Assembly: GCA_905221605.1 (NCBI GenBank)
Contig: CAJNDS010000187.1
Span: forward strand, 157,501 to 203,052
DNA: 45,552 nt
Reading direction: 5' to 3'
Source of the DNA: Symbiodinium natans
Taxonomy: Eukaryota; Sar; Dinophyceae; Suessiales; Symbiodiniaceae
Made by a program: the position numbers and the translations under genes. The notes below the pieces were generated by a model. That model had not been told where the DNA came from and made no database searches. It saw only the letters and a program-made list of their open reading frames with translations. This document shows positions 1-11,200 of the stretch, in pieces. Each line of letters starts with the position of its first letter. The first letter of the stretch is position 1.

Positions 1-143
1 CATCAAGCCCGCAAGACCCTTCGAGATCTGAACCCTAAGCCCCAAACCCTAAACCCCTAAACCCTAAACCCCTAAACCCCAAACCCTAAACCCTAAATCC
101 CGAAACCCTAAGCCCCCTTGAAAGACCCCCCAGACCCTCCCAG
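1..143 (-). repeat. Degenerate CCCTAAA array at left edge
   Basis: CCCTAAA/CCCCTAA variants from about 25 to 115, then 'cctcccag' that serves as acceptor for 144-196. Confidence 0.7.
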
Positions 144-3100
144 GTCTGCCAGCAGAGCGCCCAGTGCGACAGCTCGGCGTCGCGCGAAGGCGGCGCGTTT
201 AGGGTTTAGGGTTTAGGGTTTAGGGTTTAGGGTTTAGGGTTTAGGGTTTAGGGTTTAGGGTTTAGGGTTTAGGGTTTCGGGTGGGTTTTTCGGGTTTTCC
301 AGGGTTTTATTTAGGGTTTCCGTGTTTGGTAGGGCTTCTAGGGTTTGATTTAGGGTTCCAATGGTTTTTAGGGCTTCCAGGGTTTTTAGGGTTCCAGGGT
401 TTTTGGGTTTTTTGGGGTTTGCAGGGGCCAGGTTTGTAGGGATTCTAGGGTATAGGGTTTAGGGGGATGTCGAGTCTAGGGTTTTACGGGGCTTTAGCAT
501 TTCTCGGGTTTTTGAGGTTTCTAGGGTTTCTGGGGTACAGGGTTTAGGGGTCTTAGGGTCCAGGGTTTATGGGGCTTTAGGGGTTTTAGGGTTCGCAGGG
601 TTTACATGGCTTACAGGGTTTAGGGTTTAGGGTTTATATGGTTTAGGGGTGAGGGGGATTATGGGGTGTATAAGGGTTATAGTGTACGGATTGTAGGTGT
701 TCTTCTAGGGTGTAGGGTTTCAGGGTTTGTCGGGATTATCGAGATTGTCGGGGTTCTAGGGTTTAGGGTTTATAGGGTTTAGGGTTTTTAGGGTTTAGGA
801 TTTATGGGGTTTATCGGGCTTCGGGTTTAGGTTTTGTTTTCTGTGGGTTTTCCAGGTCGAGGGTTTGTTTGGCTTAGGGTGTTATGGGGTTTTTGGAGTA
901 GTGCATATGCTCAGGTGCTCGTAAAAAAGCTCTAAACTTTAAACCCTAGGGTTTAGGGTGAGGTCCAGACTTAAACCTATATAAGCCCCTATAAACCCCC
1001 TAACCCCTGCACCCTTAAGCTATGAATCCTAAACCCCTAACGCCCCTAAGACTTAAACCTTCAAGCCCTAAGCCCTAAACCCCACTTCTAACTCTACTTA
1101 TTACTTATAACCCCACTTGTAACTCTACTTATAAGCTCCCGAAGTCCTCGCAGTAGGTTCTAAGTAGACTTCTGGTTTGGGGTTATAGCCCTAAACCCTA
1201 AACCCTAAACCCTAAACCCTAAACCCTCTCAACCTTCAAGCCCTAAGCCCTAAGCCCCCTCCTTCCTCGGCCGCCCGCACAGCAATCTCAGCAAAAGCCG
1301 AATGTCATCCGAGGCAAGGTCGAACCCTAAACCCTAAACCTTGAACCCGAAACCCTAAACCCTAAACCCTAAACCCTAAACCCTAAACCCTAAACCCTAA
1401 CCCCTAAACCCTAAACCCTAAACCCGAAACCCTAAACCCTAAACCCTAAACCCTTAATGGGCTTTCCAGGTGAAGGTCTCCTCAAACCCACACTCTGATC
1501 CCCTAGCAGTGGAAACCCCTGGCCTGCCCCCAACAAATCTCCCACCCATACCACTCAACCCTTAACCCAAAGAACCCCCACCCCTGAAAAACCCTAAACC
1601 CTAAACCCTAAACCCTAAACCCTAAACCCTAAACCCTAAACCCTAAACCCTAAACCCTAAACCCGAAACCCGAAACCCTAACCCCGAAAGCCTAAACCCC
1701 AAGCCCCAACCCCGTTGCAGGCTCGGCCCCTCGTCCCTCTCCTCGGCTGTGCCAGCCAAGCTTGGCGACCTCCCAGCCCCCTCCTTCCAGGCTGGCTGCC
1801 CTAAACCCTAAACCCTAAACCCTCAACCCTAAACCCTAAACCTTAAACCCTCAACCCTAAACCCTGAGTTCAGGGGTTCAGGGGCTTACTGCGGAGAGGG
1901 GCATGCAGTTGCTGCAACAAGGGTGTAGGGTTTCAGGTTTAGGGTCTAGGGGGCTTTAGAGGCCTCAGGGGCTCTACACGGGCTCTGTAGAGGCTTCATA
2001 GGGGCTTCAGAGGGGGCTTTAGGACTCAAAGGGCATCAGGGGCTTCGTAGGGGTTTTAGGGGCTTGGGCAGGGGGCTTTAGAGGGGCTTTCGGGGGTTTA
2101 GGGGCATATAGGGGCTTTAGGGGCTTTAGGCCTCCAGGTACTTCAGAGGGGCACTGAGGGGCAAACAGAGCCTTTAACGGCTTTAGGGCTCCAAGGCTTC
2201 AAAGGAGCACTGTAGGGGGCTTCATGGGGGCCTCAGAAGCTCCTGAAGCCTGGCTCTGAGGTGGTGAAGACGACGGGCAACTACGTGCAGAGGGCGGAGA
2301 CCACGCCTCAGCACGACAGTCGGGGGGTTTAGGGTTTAGGGTTTAGGGTTTAGGGTTCAGGGTTCAGGGTTCAGATGTTCCCATAATCCCGATTAAGGGC
2401 TGTTCGTACCCCGAAGGCCCCTGTCAAGGGCCGCTCCTTTAGTCCCTTGAGGATGTGAAGAGCAACCCTAAACCCTAAACCTAACCCTAGACCCTAGACC
2501 CTAGACCCTAGACCCTAGACCCTAGACCCTAGACCCTAAACCCTCCCTATATCCTAGACCCTAAAACCCTAAACCCTAAACCCTAAAGCCAGGCCCCTCA
2601 GCGTCTCCGGGGTCTCCACGACCTCCGGCAGCGCCTCGCTACCGGGCGCGACGGCCGCGGGCGGCGGAGGCGTTCACGGGGGTTTAGGGTTTAGGGTTTA
2701 GGGTTTAATAAGGGTTTAGGGTTTAGGGTTTGGGGGCTGTGAGGGCCTGGACGGTTCTTTCGGGGCAAACTCTACTTCAACCGTTTTCTAAGCCCCAAGC
2801 CCCAACCCCAAGCCCCCAAGCCCCAAGCCCCAAGCCCCAAGCCCCAAGCCCCAAGCCCCAAGCCCCAAGCCCCAAGCCCCAAGCCCCAAGCCCCAAGCCC
2901 CAAGCCCCAAGCCACTTTTTTTCTTACCCCAAAGCCCCAAAACCCGTTCGTATGGGCGCAGAGAAGAAAACCATGCCCGTTAATTGGGGCATGCCCCGGA
3001 ATGCAGAATAAGGACGGTATTGGGCTCCCCTAAAAGCGGAGCGGGGGGGGTTCTCTTCTGCAGTATACCCACAGAACTTAGCTAGCTCCACCCCCAAACC

Positions 3101-6100
3101 CCAACCCTAAACCTTAAACCCTAAACCCAAAAAAGCCCCGTGCCCAAGCTTCCCCTTGGGCAGGTGGCATGACCTTGAACATCCTTCTCCAGGGAGAGAG
3201 GCTGGTTTTGCACAGTTCTGGACCCCTAAAACCCCAAAAGCCCTTCCAAAACCCCTTCGACCCCAAAACCCCCGTCCCCTAAGTCCCGACCCTCTCAGCA
3301 GAGGTTTTGGGTTTAGGGTTTAGGGTTTAGGGTTTAGGGCTTTAAGAGTTTAGGGTTGGTGGCTTTCAGGAAGCAGTCAAGCTTGTTTGGCACTTGGTGG
3401 GACTGTGCCAGGAAGGGTTAAGGGTGATACTAAACCCTAAACCCTCAATCAAACGAGTGTTTCAATGTGGGGGTTTAGGGTTTAGGGAGCCCCAAACTCT
3501 AGGAGCATCCCACTGATAAGGATCCCCAAATAGGTGGCGCCTGATTTTGGGGACATGTACCCATGTCTTCTTTGGAGCACGCGTGTCGCTGGACTGCATG
3601 AGATCCACACTCCGCACCTAGAAGGGCTTCAACATGAAGCTACGATACCCTGAACCCTACTCTCTTGGCAGCCGCAATCAGAGACATCATCAGCACGCAG
3701 TCCTTATAAACGTAGGGTTATTGGCTCCGATGGAAGCAATCCTGCCGTTTGGGAACCCTAAACCCTCAACGCTAAACCCTAAACCCTAAGCCCTAGACTC
3801 TCCGCGAAGCTTTGGGGCTGGCCCTCCGGTGATGCTCGGGAGGGCTCTTGCGGCCTTCTGTGGGGGGCTTCGCACTCCCAGGATACTCAGCGGGGCCTTC
3901 TGTGGGATGCTCTGAACATGGGCACGCCAAGGATACTCAGAGGGATAACCGGAGGGGCTCATGCTTCGGGGAGGTGCGGGACTTTGTGGGCTTCTCTGGG
4001 TGGGCTTCTCAACCCCCCGAAGCATTTTGAACCTAGGGAGGGTGAAAGTGAAGGTGCAGGAGTGGAAGGATATGTGGACCTTTTCCGTATTGAGGACGTC
4101 GGAGGCCATGGGTGATGATGCGGAAGGGGTAGAGGAGAAACCCACTGGCCTGGCTGGACTACTTGGTCGAGCGCGTCGTGAACACTTGCTTGGTGGGTGG
4201 AGCATGGAAGCGTGGGAAGATTACCCGGTGGTTGAGCCTGACGACGTCGTGGCAAACGTGAAGTAGCAGGGTGGTCCAGCCTGATGGCGACGAGACGGAA
4301 GTGGAACGATCGACTTCGTGGAGACAATCTTGGATTTTCATAGAGCTAATCAGTGCCCGGATGGATGGGATGGTGGCTTCGACGTTTACCTGCTTGTGCT
4401 TATGGTGGGTGGTGTGGGTGAACGGGGGCTCCTTTCACGTCAAGGTGGAGTACAAGAATGCTGGGAGGTGATTGGGGGGCCACAAGGTTTTAGTCTCACC
4501 TCTGGAGGATGTTATCGTCCCGCTTAGAGCCACGGTCACCGCAAAACTTTCAAAAATGAGGCGCGGTCACCCTGGCACTAATTCCAAAAGCAACCATGTG
4601 GAAGCCAGGCAGCTTAAAGCCCTAAACCCTAAACCCTAAACCCTAAACCCTAAACCCTAAACCCTAAACCCTAAACCCTAAACCCTAAACCCTAAACCCT
4701 AAACCCTCCCTTAAGAACGCTATAGTTTGTGGCAGGTGGGTGGCCATCCACTTCACAAGGCGCCCGCGCTTCTACGCTCGCCTCTCGCAGCGTCTTCCTG
4801 CCAGCTCTAAAGTAAGGGCCCGTAAAGCCTAACACCCTAAGAACCCTACAGCTCGAAAACAATCCTCTAAAACCCATGAACCCGAAACGCCAGACCTCAA
4901 ACCCGTAAACCCGAAGCCCTAAAAACCCGAAAGCCCCAAACCCTAAAACCCCATAATTCATAAATTCTAAACCCTAAGCCCTTAAACCCTTAAAACCTCA
5001 AACCCGTAAACCCTAACCACGAACCCTAAAGCCGTAAAGCCCTCAACGAGGGACATGGGGAGCCAATGTGTTCACAAGATTTTCCGTGCTTAGTCGCCTT
5101 TCTTTGATGGTCAACGACCCGAAACCCTAAAACCCTGAATTAAACCCTAAACCCTCAAGCCCTAATCCCAACCCCCTAATCTCCAGAACTTCCTAACAAC
5201 CCTAAAGCCTAAGCCCTAACTCTAAGCCGTAAACCGTAAGCCCTAAACCCTAAGCGCTCAACCCTATACCCTAAACCCGAAACCCAAAACCCTAAACGCT
5301 AAACCCGAAACCCAAAGCCCAAAACCCAAAACCCAAAACCCAAAACCCAAAACCCTAAATCCTAAACCCTAAACCCTAAACCCTAAACCCTAAACCCTAT
5401 ACCGACTTTGTTTGTGAGGGTCGACGACTTAGATCGCCGGGCCGCCGATTTCGTGCAGGCGCGGGGTCCGGGCTCCCTGGGAAGTCGGTTTAGGGTATAG
5501 GGTTTAGGGTTTAGGGTTTAGGGTGTAGGGTTTAGGGTCGAGGTATCAGTCGGTAGGGCTTGGGTTGAGGGTTTTGGGGGTTTCGGGTTTAGGGTTTGGG
5601 GTCGCCTAGAGGTTTAGGTGTGGGGTTTTGGGGTTTTAGGGTCCGGGGTTCAGTAAACTAAGGGCTTAGGGTTTAGGGTTTAGGGAAAGGGGCAAAGGGT
5701 CCGCCAGAGCTGACGCAGAAAGATGAACCCTGAAACATTGCAGCAAGCCCTAAACCCGAAAGACCCGACCCTTAACCCTAAACCCTAAGCCCTAAGCTCT
5801 AAACCCTAAACCCGAAACTTTAAACCCTAAACCCAACACACATAACCCTTACCGGGTATGTGTATGTATATATATATATATATATATAGGGGGATGTAGG
5901 GTACCTCATTCCCTGGGAGTGGCATCAGGTGTGGCATAGCATCCGACGATGCTGCGGCTTCTCCGCTGAGCCGTGTGTTCATATCCGCCAAGCAGATATT
6001 CAGCCACATGAAGCTTGTCCGCATGATTGCGGGGAAGAAAGGGGGACTGTTGAAAGACTCCCTCCTTCCACAGACGGACGTCAAGGTCGTTGTCACCGAG

Positions 6101-6688
6101 AGGGGAGAAGAAGAAGTGAAGCAGACTGAGTACCTTGAGTGCGCTGGCCAGCCAAAGAAGAAGCAGAGTCAGAGGACAGGCCCTCAGACTTTGAGAGGCA
6201 GTTCCCGGTTTTTTCCCGTGGTGCGCGGATTCCAACCAAGAGGGCCACACGAGCTGGAGTTGCTTAGCTCGGTGTGAACTGTGGCCATAGCATCATCGAC
6301 AAGTGAGGAAGACGGCCAACAGTCAGACATTACTGAACAGGATTGGGGGAAATCCTTGTACAAACACTAAACCCAAGAACCCTAAACCCTAAGCCCCCTA
6401 AACCCTAAGCCCCAAACCCCAAACCACCCTCAACCCTAAACCCTGCCCCTAAACCCCAAACCCCAAACCCCAAACCCCAAACCCCAAACCCCAAACCCCA
6501 AACCCCAAACCCCAAACCCCAAACCCCAAACCCCAAACCCCAAACCCTAAACCCTAAACCCTAAACCCTAAACCCTAAACCCTAAACCCTAAACCCTAGT
6601 GCCCATGGTCAAGGAGCAACGCCTCTCCTCGCTGATCAAGGCAGGCTTGGCGCACCAGCTGCGGCAGATGGCCAAGGGCCCGGGCCGA
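144..6688 (+). CDS. Partial unrecognised gene(s), exon islands in telomere-like DNA
   Basis: I do not recognise the product. Short GC-rich islands between telomeric arrays have open frames with AG before and GT or GC after them. Best exons are 144-196, 2237-2326 (30 codons, starts KLLKPGSEVVKTT), 2593-2681, 4736-4811 (WVAIHFTRRPRFYARL), 5419-5487 (VDDLDRRAADFVQARG), about 5972-6230 (VFISAKQIFSHMKLVRM, then Lys/Glu-rich) and 6600-6688 (PMVKEQRLSSLIKAGLAHQL). Weaker ones are 1721-1790 and about 3380-3420. Introns start GTTTAGGG at 197, 2327, 2682, 5488 and 6689, and the acceptor before 6600 is the repeat itself (CCCTAAACCCTAG). No start or stop codon was identified, and the islands may belong to more than one gene. 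The last exon could even be an early exon of the next gene. The coding nature of the best islands is fairly safe; their connection is inference. Confidence 0.45.
197..900 (+). repeat. TTTAGGG array grading into diverged copies
   Basis: Eleven or so perfect heptamers (199-278), then 600 bp of increasingly degenerate GGGTTT-rich sequence. The gradient from perfect beside the exon to diverged inside the intron is notable. No gene is seen in this stretch. Confidence 0.85.
900..1720 (-). repeat. CCCTAAA arrays with a unique module
   Basis: Perfect arrays at about 1195-1226, 1322-1453 and 1588-1680 separated by unique sequence. 954-1200 resembles 25355-25610. Possible exon 1288-1312 is weak. Confidence 0.75.
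1102..1200 (+). repeat. Dispersed ~95-bp intron module, copy 1
   Basis: Starts TACTTATAACCCCACTTGTA and ends before CCCTAAA. It is nearly identical to 25511-25610 (one clear substitution, ttctaag versus ttccaag). Both copies are preceded by related 'gtccagacttaaacc' sequence and followed by telomeric heptamers. Confidence 0.8.
1800..2236. repeat. CCCTAAA patch followed by G-rich diverged repeats
   Basis: 1800-1866 is CCCTAAA/CCCTCAA. 1870-2230 consists of GGGGCTTTAG/GGGGCTTCAG-like units that look like decayed TTTAGGG. No coding sequence seen except at the 3' border. Confidence 0.65.
2237..2326 (+). CDS. Exon, 30 codons, ends directly at GTTTAGGG
   Basis: A 90-nt phase 0-0 island follows a cctcag acceptor and is open throughout. 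It encodes a charged soluble peptide (KLLKPGSEVVKTTGNYVQ and on). The next bases are GTTTAGGGTTTAGGG, so the donor is the first telomeric heptamer. This is one of the cleanest exon-to-repeat boundaries in the left part of the window. Function is unknown. Confidence 0.5.
2455..2592 (-). repeat. Block of CCCTAGA variant heptamers
   Basis: About eight consecutive CCCTAGA units (2484-2535) lie within CCCTAAA, showing local homogenisation of a variant. Confidence 0.8.
2790..2912 (-). repeat. AAGCCCC heptamer array
   Basis: About 17 near-perfect copies of AAGCCCC, a one-base relative of the telomeric repeat. The open frame across it (Pro-Ser-Pro-Lys) is a repeat artefact. Confidence 0.85.
3012..4616. 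other. Mixed degenerate repeats and unique sequence
   Basis: Short CCCTAAA/TTTAGGG patches (3105-3130, 3306-3345, 3432-3445, 3765-3790) separate unique stretches. 3790-4530 is unique and open in several overlapping frames on both strands, without a convincing domain. A possible exon EAVKLVWHLVGLCQ lies at about 3380-3420 and another short one after 'cttggcag' near 3671. Confidence 0.4.
4617..4735 (-). repeat. CCCTAAA array
   Basis: Thirteen perfect copies, followed by a short unique acceptor region ending 'tttgtggcag' before exon 4736-4811. Confidence 0.9.
4812..5418 (-). repeat. Degenerate CCCTAAA/CCCAAAA intron
   Basis: Starts GTAAGGG, then diverged heptamers, a CCCAAAA block (5290-5345) and a perfect array (5357-5400). 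No gene was seen. Confidence 0.75.
5488..5845. repeat. TTTAGGG then CCCTAAA repeats
   Basis: Opens GTTTAGGG at the exon end, and after about 5735 switches to CCCTAAA orientation. This is one of the clear inverted-end introns. Confidence 0.75.
5852..5889. repeat. (TA)n microsatellite
   Basis: About ten TA dinucleotides preceded by TGTATG. Confidence 0.9.
5972..6230 (+). CDS. Exon of unrecognised gene, Lys/Glu-rich
   Basis: The open frame reads VFISAKQIFSHMKLVRM, then a GKKGG turn, a hydrophobic strand (DVKVVVTE), an acidic run and a basic run (QPKKKQSQR). Composition is that of a real soluble protein rather than repeat-derived sequence. The acceptor is probably the AG of 'ctccgctgag' just before the exon. 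The 3' end is not fixed and may lie anywhere from about 6180 to the stop near 6275. A (TA)n microsatellite lies about 90 bp upstream and CCCTAAA arrays flank the island. Confidence 0.45.
6360..6599 (-). repeat. CCCCAAA block followed by CCCTAAA array
   Basis: About 14 CCCCAAA units (6447-6544) switch abruptly to perfect CCCTAAA (6546-6597), which ends in the acceptor CCCTAG. Confidence 0.9.
6600..6688 (+). CDS. Exon framed on both sides by telomeric repeat
   Basis: This 89-nt exon (2 + 29 codons) encodes PMVKEQRLSSLIKAGLAHQL followed by RQMAKGPGR, a likely amphipathic helix. The preceding intron ends CCCTAAACCCTAG and the following one begins GTTTAGGGTTTAGGG, with no other sequence between repeat and exon. 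It is the simplest example of telomeric heptamers acting as both acceptor and donor. Confidence 0.55.
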
Positions 6689-6920
6689 GTTTAGGGTTTA
6701 GGGTTTAGGGTCTTAGGGTTTAGGGTTTTAGGGTTTAGGGTTTAGGGTTTAGGGTTTAGGGTTTTGGTTTTAGGGTTTGGGGTTTTAGGGTTTAGGGTTT
6801 AGGGTTTGGGTTTAGGGTTTGGGGTTTGGGGTTTGGGTTTCGGGTTTAGGGTTTGGGGTTTCGGGTTTGGTGTTTGGGGTTTAGGGTTTAGGGTTTACAG
6901 TTTGGGGTTTGGGGGTTAAT
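6689..6920 (+). repeat. TTTAGGG array with TTTGGGG variants
   Basis: Starts as donor GTTTAGGG. It contains GGGTTTT and GGGTTTGG variants and ends near 6915, where unique sequence of the next gene begins. Confidence 0.85.
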
Positions 6921-7304
6921 CTACACTGTGCATTCCCATTCTGGTCCATGTATCGCGTTGTCTAACATAATCGTTCTGGTCACCAGGCTTTCTTCTGGAA
7001 TCAGTGTATGAGGCCTTTGAGACGTCTCGCTGCATATAGTTGTAGCACTTTCGGTCCGGGCCTCCTGAAGTATCGGGCAGAATGCTTGGTCTGCCTCGTG
7101 TCTCTCCAAACCCTGCCATGACTTTGGACGAGAGTAAGAGATTCCTTCTGCTGGAGTATCCTTGGATGAGCTCGCCAGAGGGTTTCTTTGATGGAAATAT
7201 GGATTACTTTCCTCAAATTTTGTGTAGAACTTGGCACAATATTCTTTTCGGGGCCATTGTAGTTATTGCCCAGGCCGTGCGACTCGACATGTGGTTTTCG
7301 GCAG

Positions 7305-8200
7305 CAACTCGCTGCACTTTCTCCACATCTTTGCAGGTGTGGCCCATGTCTCTCGTCGTATGCAAGAGGCCGGAATGAGTGCAGGTTCCTTTGATAAGTG
7401 TTCTCTGACTTCCACTTGGCAAACTGTTTGGTTATGTATAGTTTTGTTCTTGGGCATCTTCATAGGATCTGAATAGCTGGCTGAGTTGGGGTATTAGTGA
7501 GCACTCATGCTTTCGAGGTCAAGATGCTGCCCACAATGTGCACACCCGAGAAGGGCTCCAAACACTCTTGAAGCTCTTGGCTATCACCCGACCGGGAGGA
7601 CTCGTACTTCTGTCCCCCAACTGTGGAAGCTGGGTGTGGTGCAGCAGAGGTTCGACACTTCGGGGGATTGCTGCTCGCCTGAAGATCACAGGCCCAAGAC
7701 CCCTGTTATATTTGATGAGTTGAATGATAAGGCCCACAGTAACTTGATAGGACTTCCATTGCTATCCTGCTCTTATAGACCTCCCGCCCAAGGAGCTCTA
7801 TGGGGATGCATCGTCAGAGAAGGTCATTTGTGGGAATGCAACCGCTGCAGTTATCGGGGAGGTGATCCTCCCGATTATTCGCTGGCTTTCGCTTCTCCAT
7901 GTAATGGAGCAACCAGTTCCTCACTGAAAAATGTCAATGTTCTTGTGTTGTTTTTTTGAATCTTAGCTGTTTGAGTGTTACTTCTCATTCACTATTGTCT
8001 GAGGGGAGTTCTCTTCTGTGGCAATGGCCATCGATTGAGAAATTCCACCAGGATTGTCATGACATGGCAGCTCTTGGGACAGGAGTCTACATCACCCTGA
8101 AGCTTCGGATGTGCTTTTTCGGGGGATTCTCCACGAAGCCACTGCAGCTCACTGGCTCATGGCCTGGCCTTGTTTTGCTCGGGGAGCTTCAGGAGATAAT
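7305..8200 (+). CDS. N-terminal methyltransferase-like exons (FAG / PNC / EQP motifs)
   Basis: Exon 7305-7397 reads LHFLHIFAGVAHVSRRM and then EAGMSAGSFD, like motif I of C5-cytosine methyltransferases (FAGxGG with a later acidic residue). Exon 7502-7691 carries RPGGLVLLSPNCGSWVWCSR, where the PNC resembles the PC of motif IV. Exon 7779-7915 ends LLHVMEQP and splices (GT at 7916, AG at 8002-8003) to GSSLLWQWPSIEKF, then LRMCFFGGFSTKPLQL. From memory this order (FAG, SWVWxSRGST, EQPGSS, FGxxSxKP) marks a multicopy protein family of dinoflagellates. Activity as a DNA methyltransferase is inference: the canonical PPCQ and ENV are not present as such. The donor at 7692 is GC and closes in phase with 7779. 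Confidence 0.55.
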
Positions 8201-11200
8201 TCAGACGAATTCTTCCAGGAGGAATTTGCCGACCCTTATGAGGCAGTCTCGCGCGGGCTGGAGGTTGCTTGTTTTCAAGTTTGAAGGTTGCCCGCTTTGC
8301 AAAAAACAAGACTAGATCGAATATGCGCATTGCAGGTTTTTTTTAATTTAGCTTATCCCCCCAAAGTATGTTTCATTTTTGATTCTTTGTTCTATCTGGA
8401 TCCGTATTCAAGCATTTTGGACTCGAGGCAAGGAACCCCGGACATGGTGTACTCAGCAATTTATCCTTTGCTGTTTGGGGAGGCTGTGGCCACATGCTAC
8501 AGCTGGCTTTTGCAGAACAGCAATGTTCGGCAACGCAAAGCTTTTGCTCTCGACCTCGCGAGTCGCTTGCCAACCCCTCAGGCTGCCCTGGAGGAGGCCA
8601 AAGCTGCTGCAGAGCAAATTGCCTGGAATGACAATGACCCGGGTTTCCCAGGTTTGAAAGACATGCTCTGTAGCAAACCGAACCCCCGTCTAGTCAAACA
8701 AGCCCTTTTGAAACGAAAGGCCTGTCTCTTGTCTGCTACCCATCCGTTTGAGATATCGGATGACTTGGGCAGCGATGATCCGAGTGACTCCGATTCCGAA
8801 AGTGATGCTCCCGGAACCCCTTCAGAAGCTTTCAGCCAGGGGCCCAGTTTTGAAAAGGAAACTGGTCACTGCACTGACATTTCGCGGGTGAGCATGTGTT
8901 TCTATTTAGATGTACCTCTCATTGTCTTTGAGTGTTGATACTAGTCATGCCCCTCTTGTAGGGGCTTCCATTCCTTCCCAGGCTGGCAGCCAGTGGACCC
9001 CAACACGTCTGACGATGGAGGACAGAACCTGTAGATGATGCAATGCAACATTATCGTTTGACTTGGGCCCTCAAATTTGTGGGGCTTGGCACAGGCTGTG
9101 AAAGGTCTAGGTCTAGGCACTCATCTTTCTTTCTTTAACAAGATTTTGCTCTGGACAATTCGCTGTTCCAGGAGACGAGCCTCCCGCTCGCAATGCTGTC
9201 GGTGGCTCTGAGGCCTCGGTTCTGGGCTTCTTAAGGTCAATCGCAAAAAAAACTGCTCCTCACGTCTAATTTTCGTAGAGTCCCAAACAATTCGTTCTTC
9301 ACCTGGCCCAGGCTGCTGTGAACCATGATGGCTACTCGCAGGACTCAAACGGACTTCTATCCCAAAATAGCCGAAGCCCATAAGTATTCCTGCCCTAGGA
9401 GTGATCTCTCCTTGGCTGCCTCTTTCATTGTGGCATCTCTGCTGGAACTACTTGATTGTTGGCTTTACAGGAGTGCTGTTGCTGTGGCTTGCAGCCAGAA
9501 GGCACAAGCTGAGGCCAAGCGATTTTGTGGATGTTCAATTGGGTTCCCGCCTTGGCTGTTCTTGCAAAGCTGTTCCCAGAGTGGTCAGCTGGCATCTTGC
9601 AACCTAGAGCTGAGACCCCCGGGCCCGAAGAGGCTACCCTCAGCTACTTGCGAAAATCGGCTTGTCAGCATGCAGTGCCTGCATCTTGTGGCACTTTGGC
9701 TTGCTTGAGTGTCATGTTTGGCACCCCATCTCGGAAAGCAAACCTTTACAATATGACGTGTCCTGATGGATCGCAGCCTCACAACGTGCTGTCATCTGTG
9801 ATTGGCCTGGGAGGCAAATTGAAGTTTTCTGTTGCTGGCCATGGCTGCCAAGAGGTCAAGTCACAAGGCGAAGAAGTCTCAGAAGGATCGTCGTCGACGC
9901 CGGAGTTCCGGCTCATCTTCCCCGTCGAAAGATGAGTCCCCAGACATGCAAGCTGTCACAGCCATTGCTGTTGCTTTCGGTCTGCGCCCTGCCTCAATTT
10001 ATTGTTGCACTCAGTTCCCTTTCTGTTTGTTTGGACTATTTTTAGCTTCCTCTCCAACTACAGGACTGTGAAGCATCTTCGGCTTTCGAGTGCTCGGGCC
10101 ACGAGATTGTCAGATCTCTCACCGTGGTTGCTTGCCACATGCTTGGCTCGACTTGTGCCCGGGTTCACAGAGAATGCACTCATGAGAGTTGGTGGGGAGC
10201 TGCTGGAGGCTGTTAGGGGAGATGTTCTACAGTTTGCTGCTTGCTCTTCGTGTTTTCAGTTTCTCAACCTCATCATTTCATCTCTGTTTCCCTGGCAGCT
10301 TCGCAAACGTGCCAAGCAACAGAGCAATCTCGACGCCAACTGCCCGGACTCGCTCAAGCTCAAGGTGCAACTGACGCAGGCCGAGAGTCAAGCCGAGACT
10401 CAATGGCGAGAACGCCTGCTCAAGCTCATCGAGAAGTGTGCCTTGTAGCAAGCCATCTACTTTGTGCCTTTGGGGGGGGTTTAGGGTTTAGCGTTTAGGG
10501 TTTAGGGTTTAGGGTTTAAGGGTTTAAGGGTTTAAGGGTTTAAGGGTTTAAGGGTTTAAGGGTTTAAGGGTTTAAGGGTTTAAGGGTTTAAGGGTTTAAG
10601 GGTTTAAGGGTTTAGGGGTTTAGGGTTTAGGGTTTAGGGTTTAGGGTTTAGGGTTTAGGGTTTAGGGCTTAGGGTTTAGGGTTTAGTTAGGGTTTAGGGT
10701 TTAGGGTTTAGGGTTTAGGGTTTAGGGTTTAGGGTTTAGGGTCTTTCCCTCTGTTATTCCCGCTCCTTGCACTTAGACTAAACCCTAAACCCTAAAGTCT
10801 TTAGACCTGTTAAGTTAAGGGTTCTAGTGCTTGGCTGCTGAACGATTTTCCATTTTGCCCACCATGAAAGGTTTGTCAATGATGAAGGGTTCAAGGGGGC
10901 CAAGACAAGAACAGCTCAGAAGCACCCTAAGCCCCAAGAAGCCTCCCCCGCCAAAAACACACTCCGAATACTAAATCCTAACACAAAGCTCTCAACCCTC
11001 AACCCTAAACCCCAAACCCTAAAGCCCAAGCAGCTAAACCCTCCAGCCTGAAGGTCTAAACCTGTCGGCACCACTACCGAGGTAGACCTGAGGTGCTGAG
11101 TCGGTAGGGTTTAGGGTTTAGGGCTTTAGGGGTTTAGGGTTTGGGGGTTTAGGGTTTAGGGCTTTTGGGTTTTAGGGTTTTAGGGTTTTGCGACTCCCGA

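Noticed and set aside
1-700. A true chromosome end (telomere) at the left edge
   Set aside because: Arrays are short, broken, in both orientations and found all over the window between coding exons, unlike a single terminal array.
2730-3011. Pro-Ser-Lys-rich 93-codon frame
   Set aside because: It is the translation of the AAGCCCC array; heptamers keep three frames open without coding meaning.
3786-4527. Retroelement or protein gene in the unique 740-bp block
   Set aside because: Several overlapping frames on both strands exist, but I found no integrase, reverse-transcriptase or other motif and no consistent frame.
10436-10448. Translation stop ending a first gene at 10448
   Set aside because: A GT donor precedes the TAG, and the next exon continues in phase, so one gene is more likely; kept as a finding because cDNA is needed.
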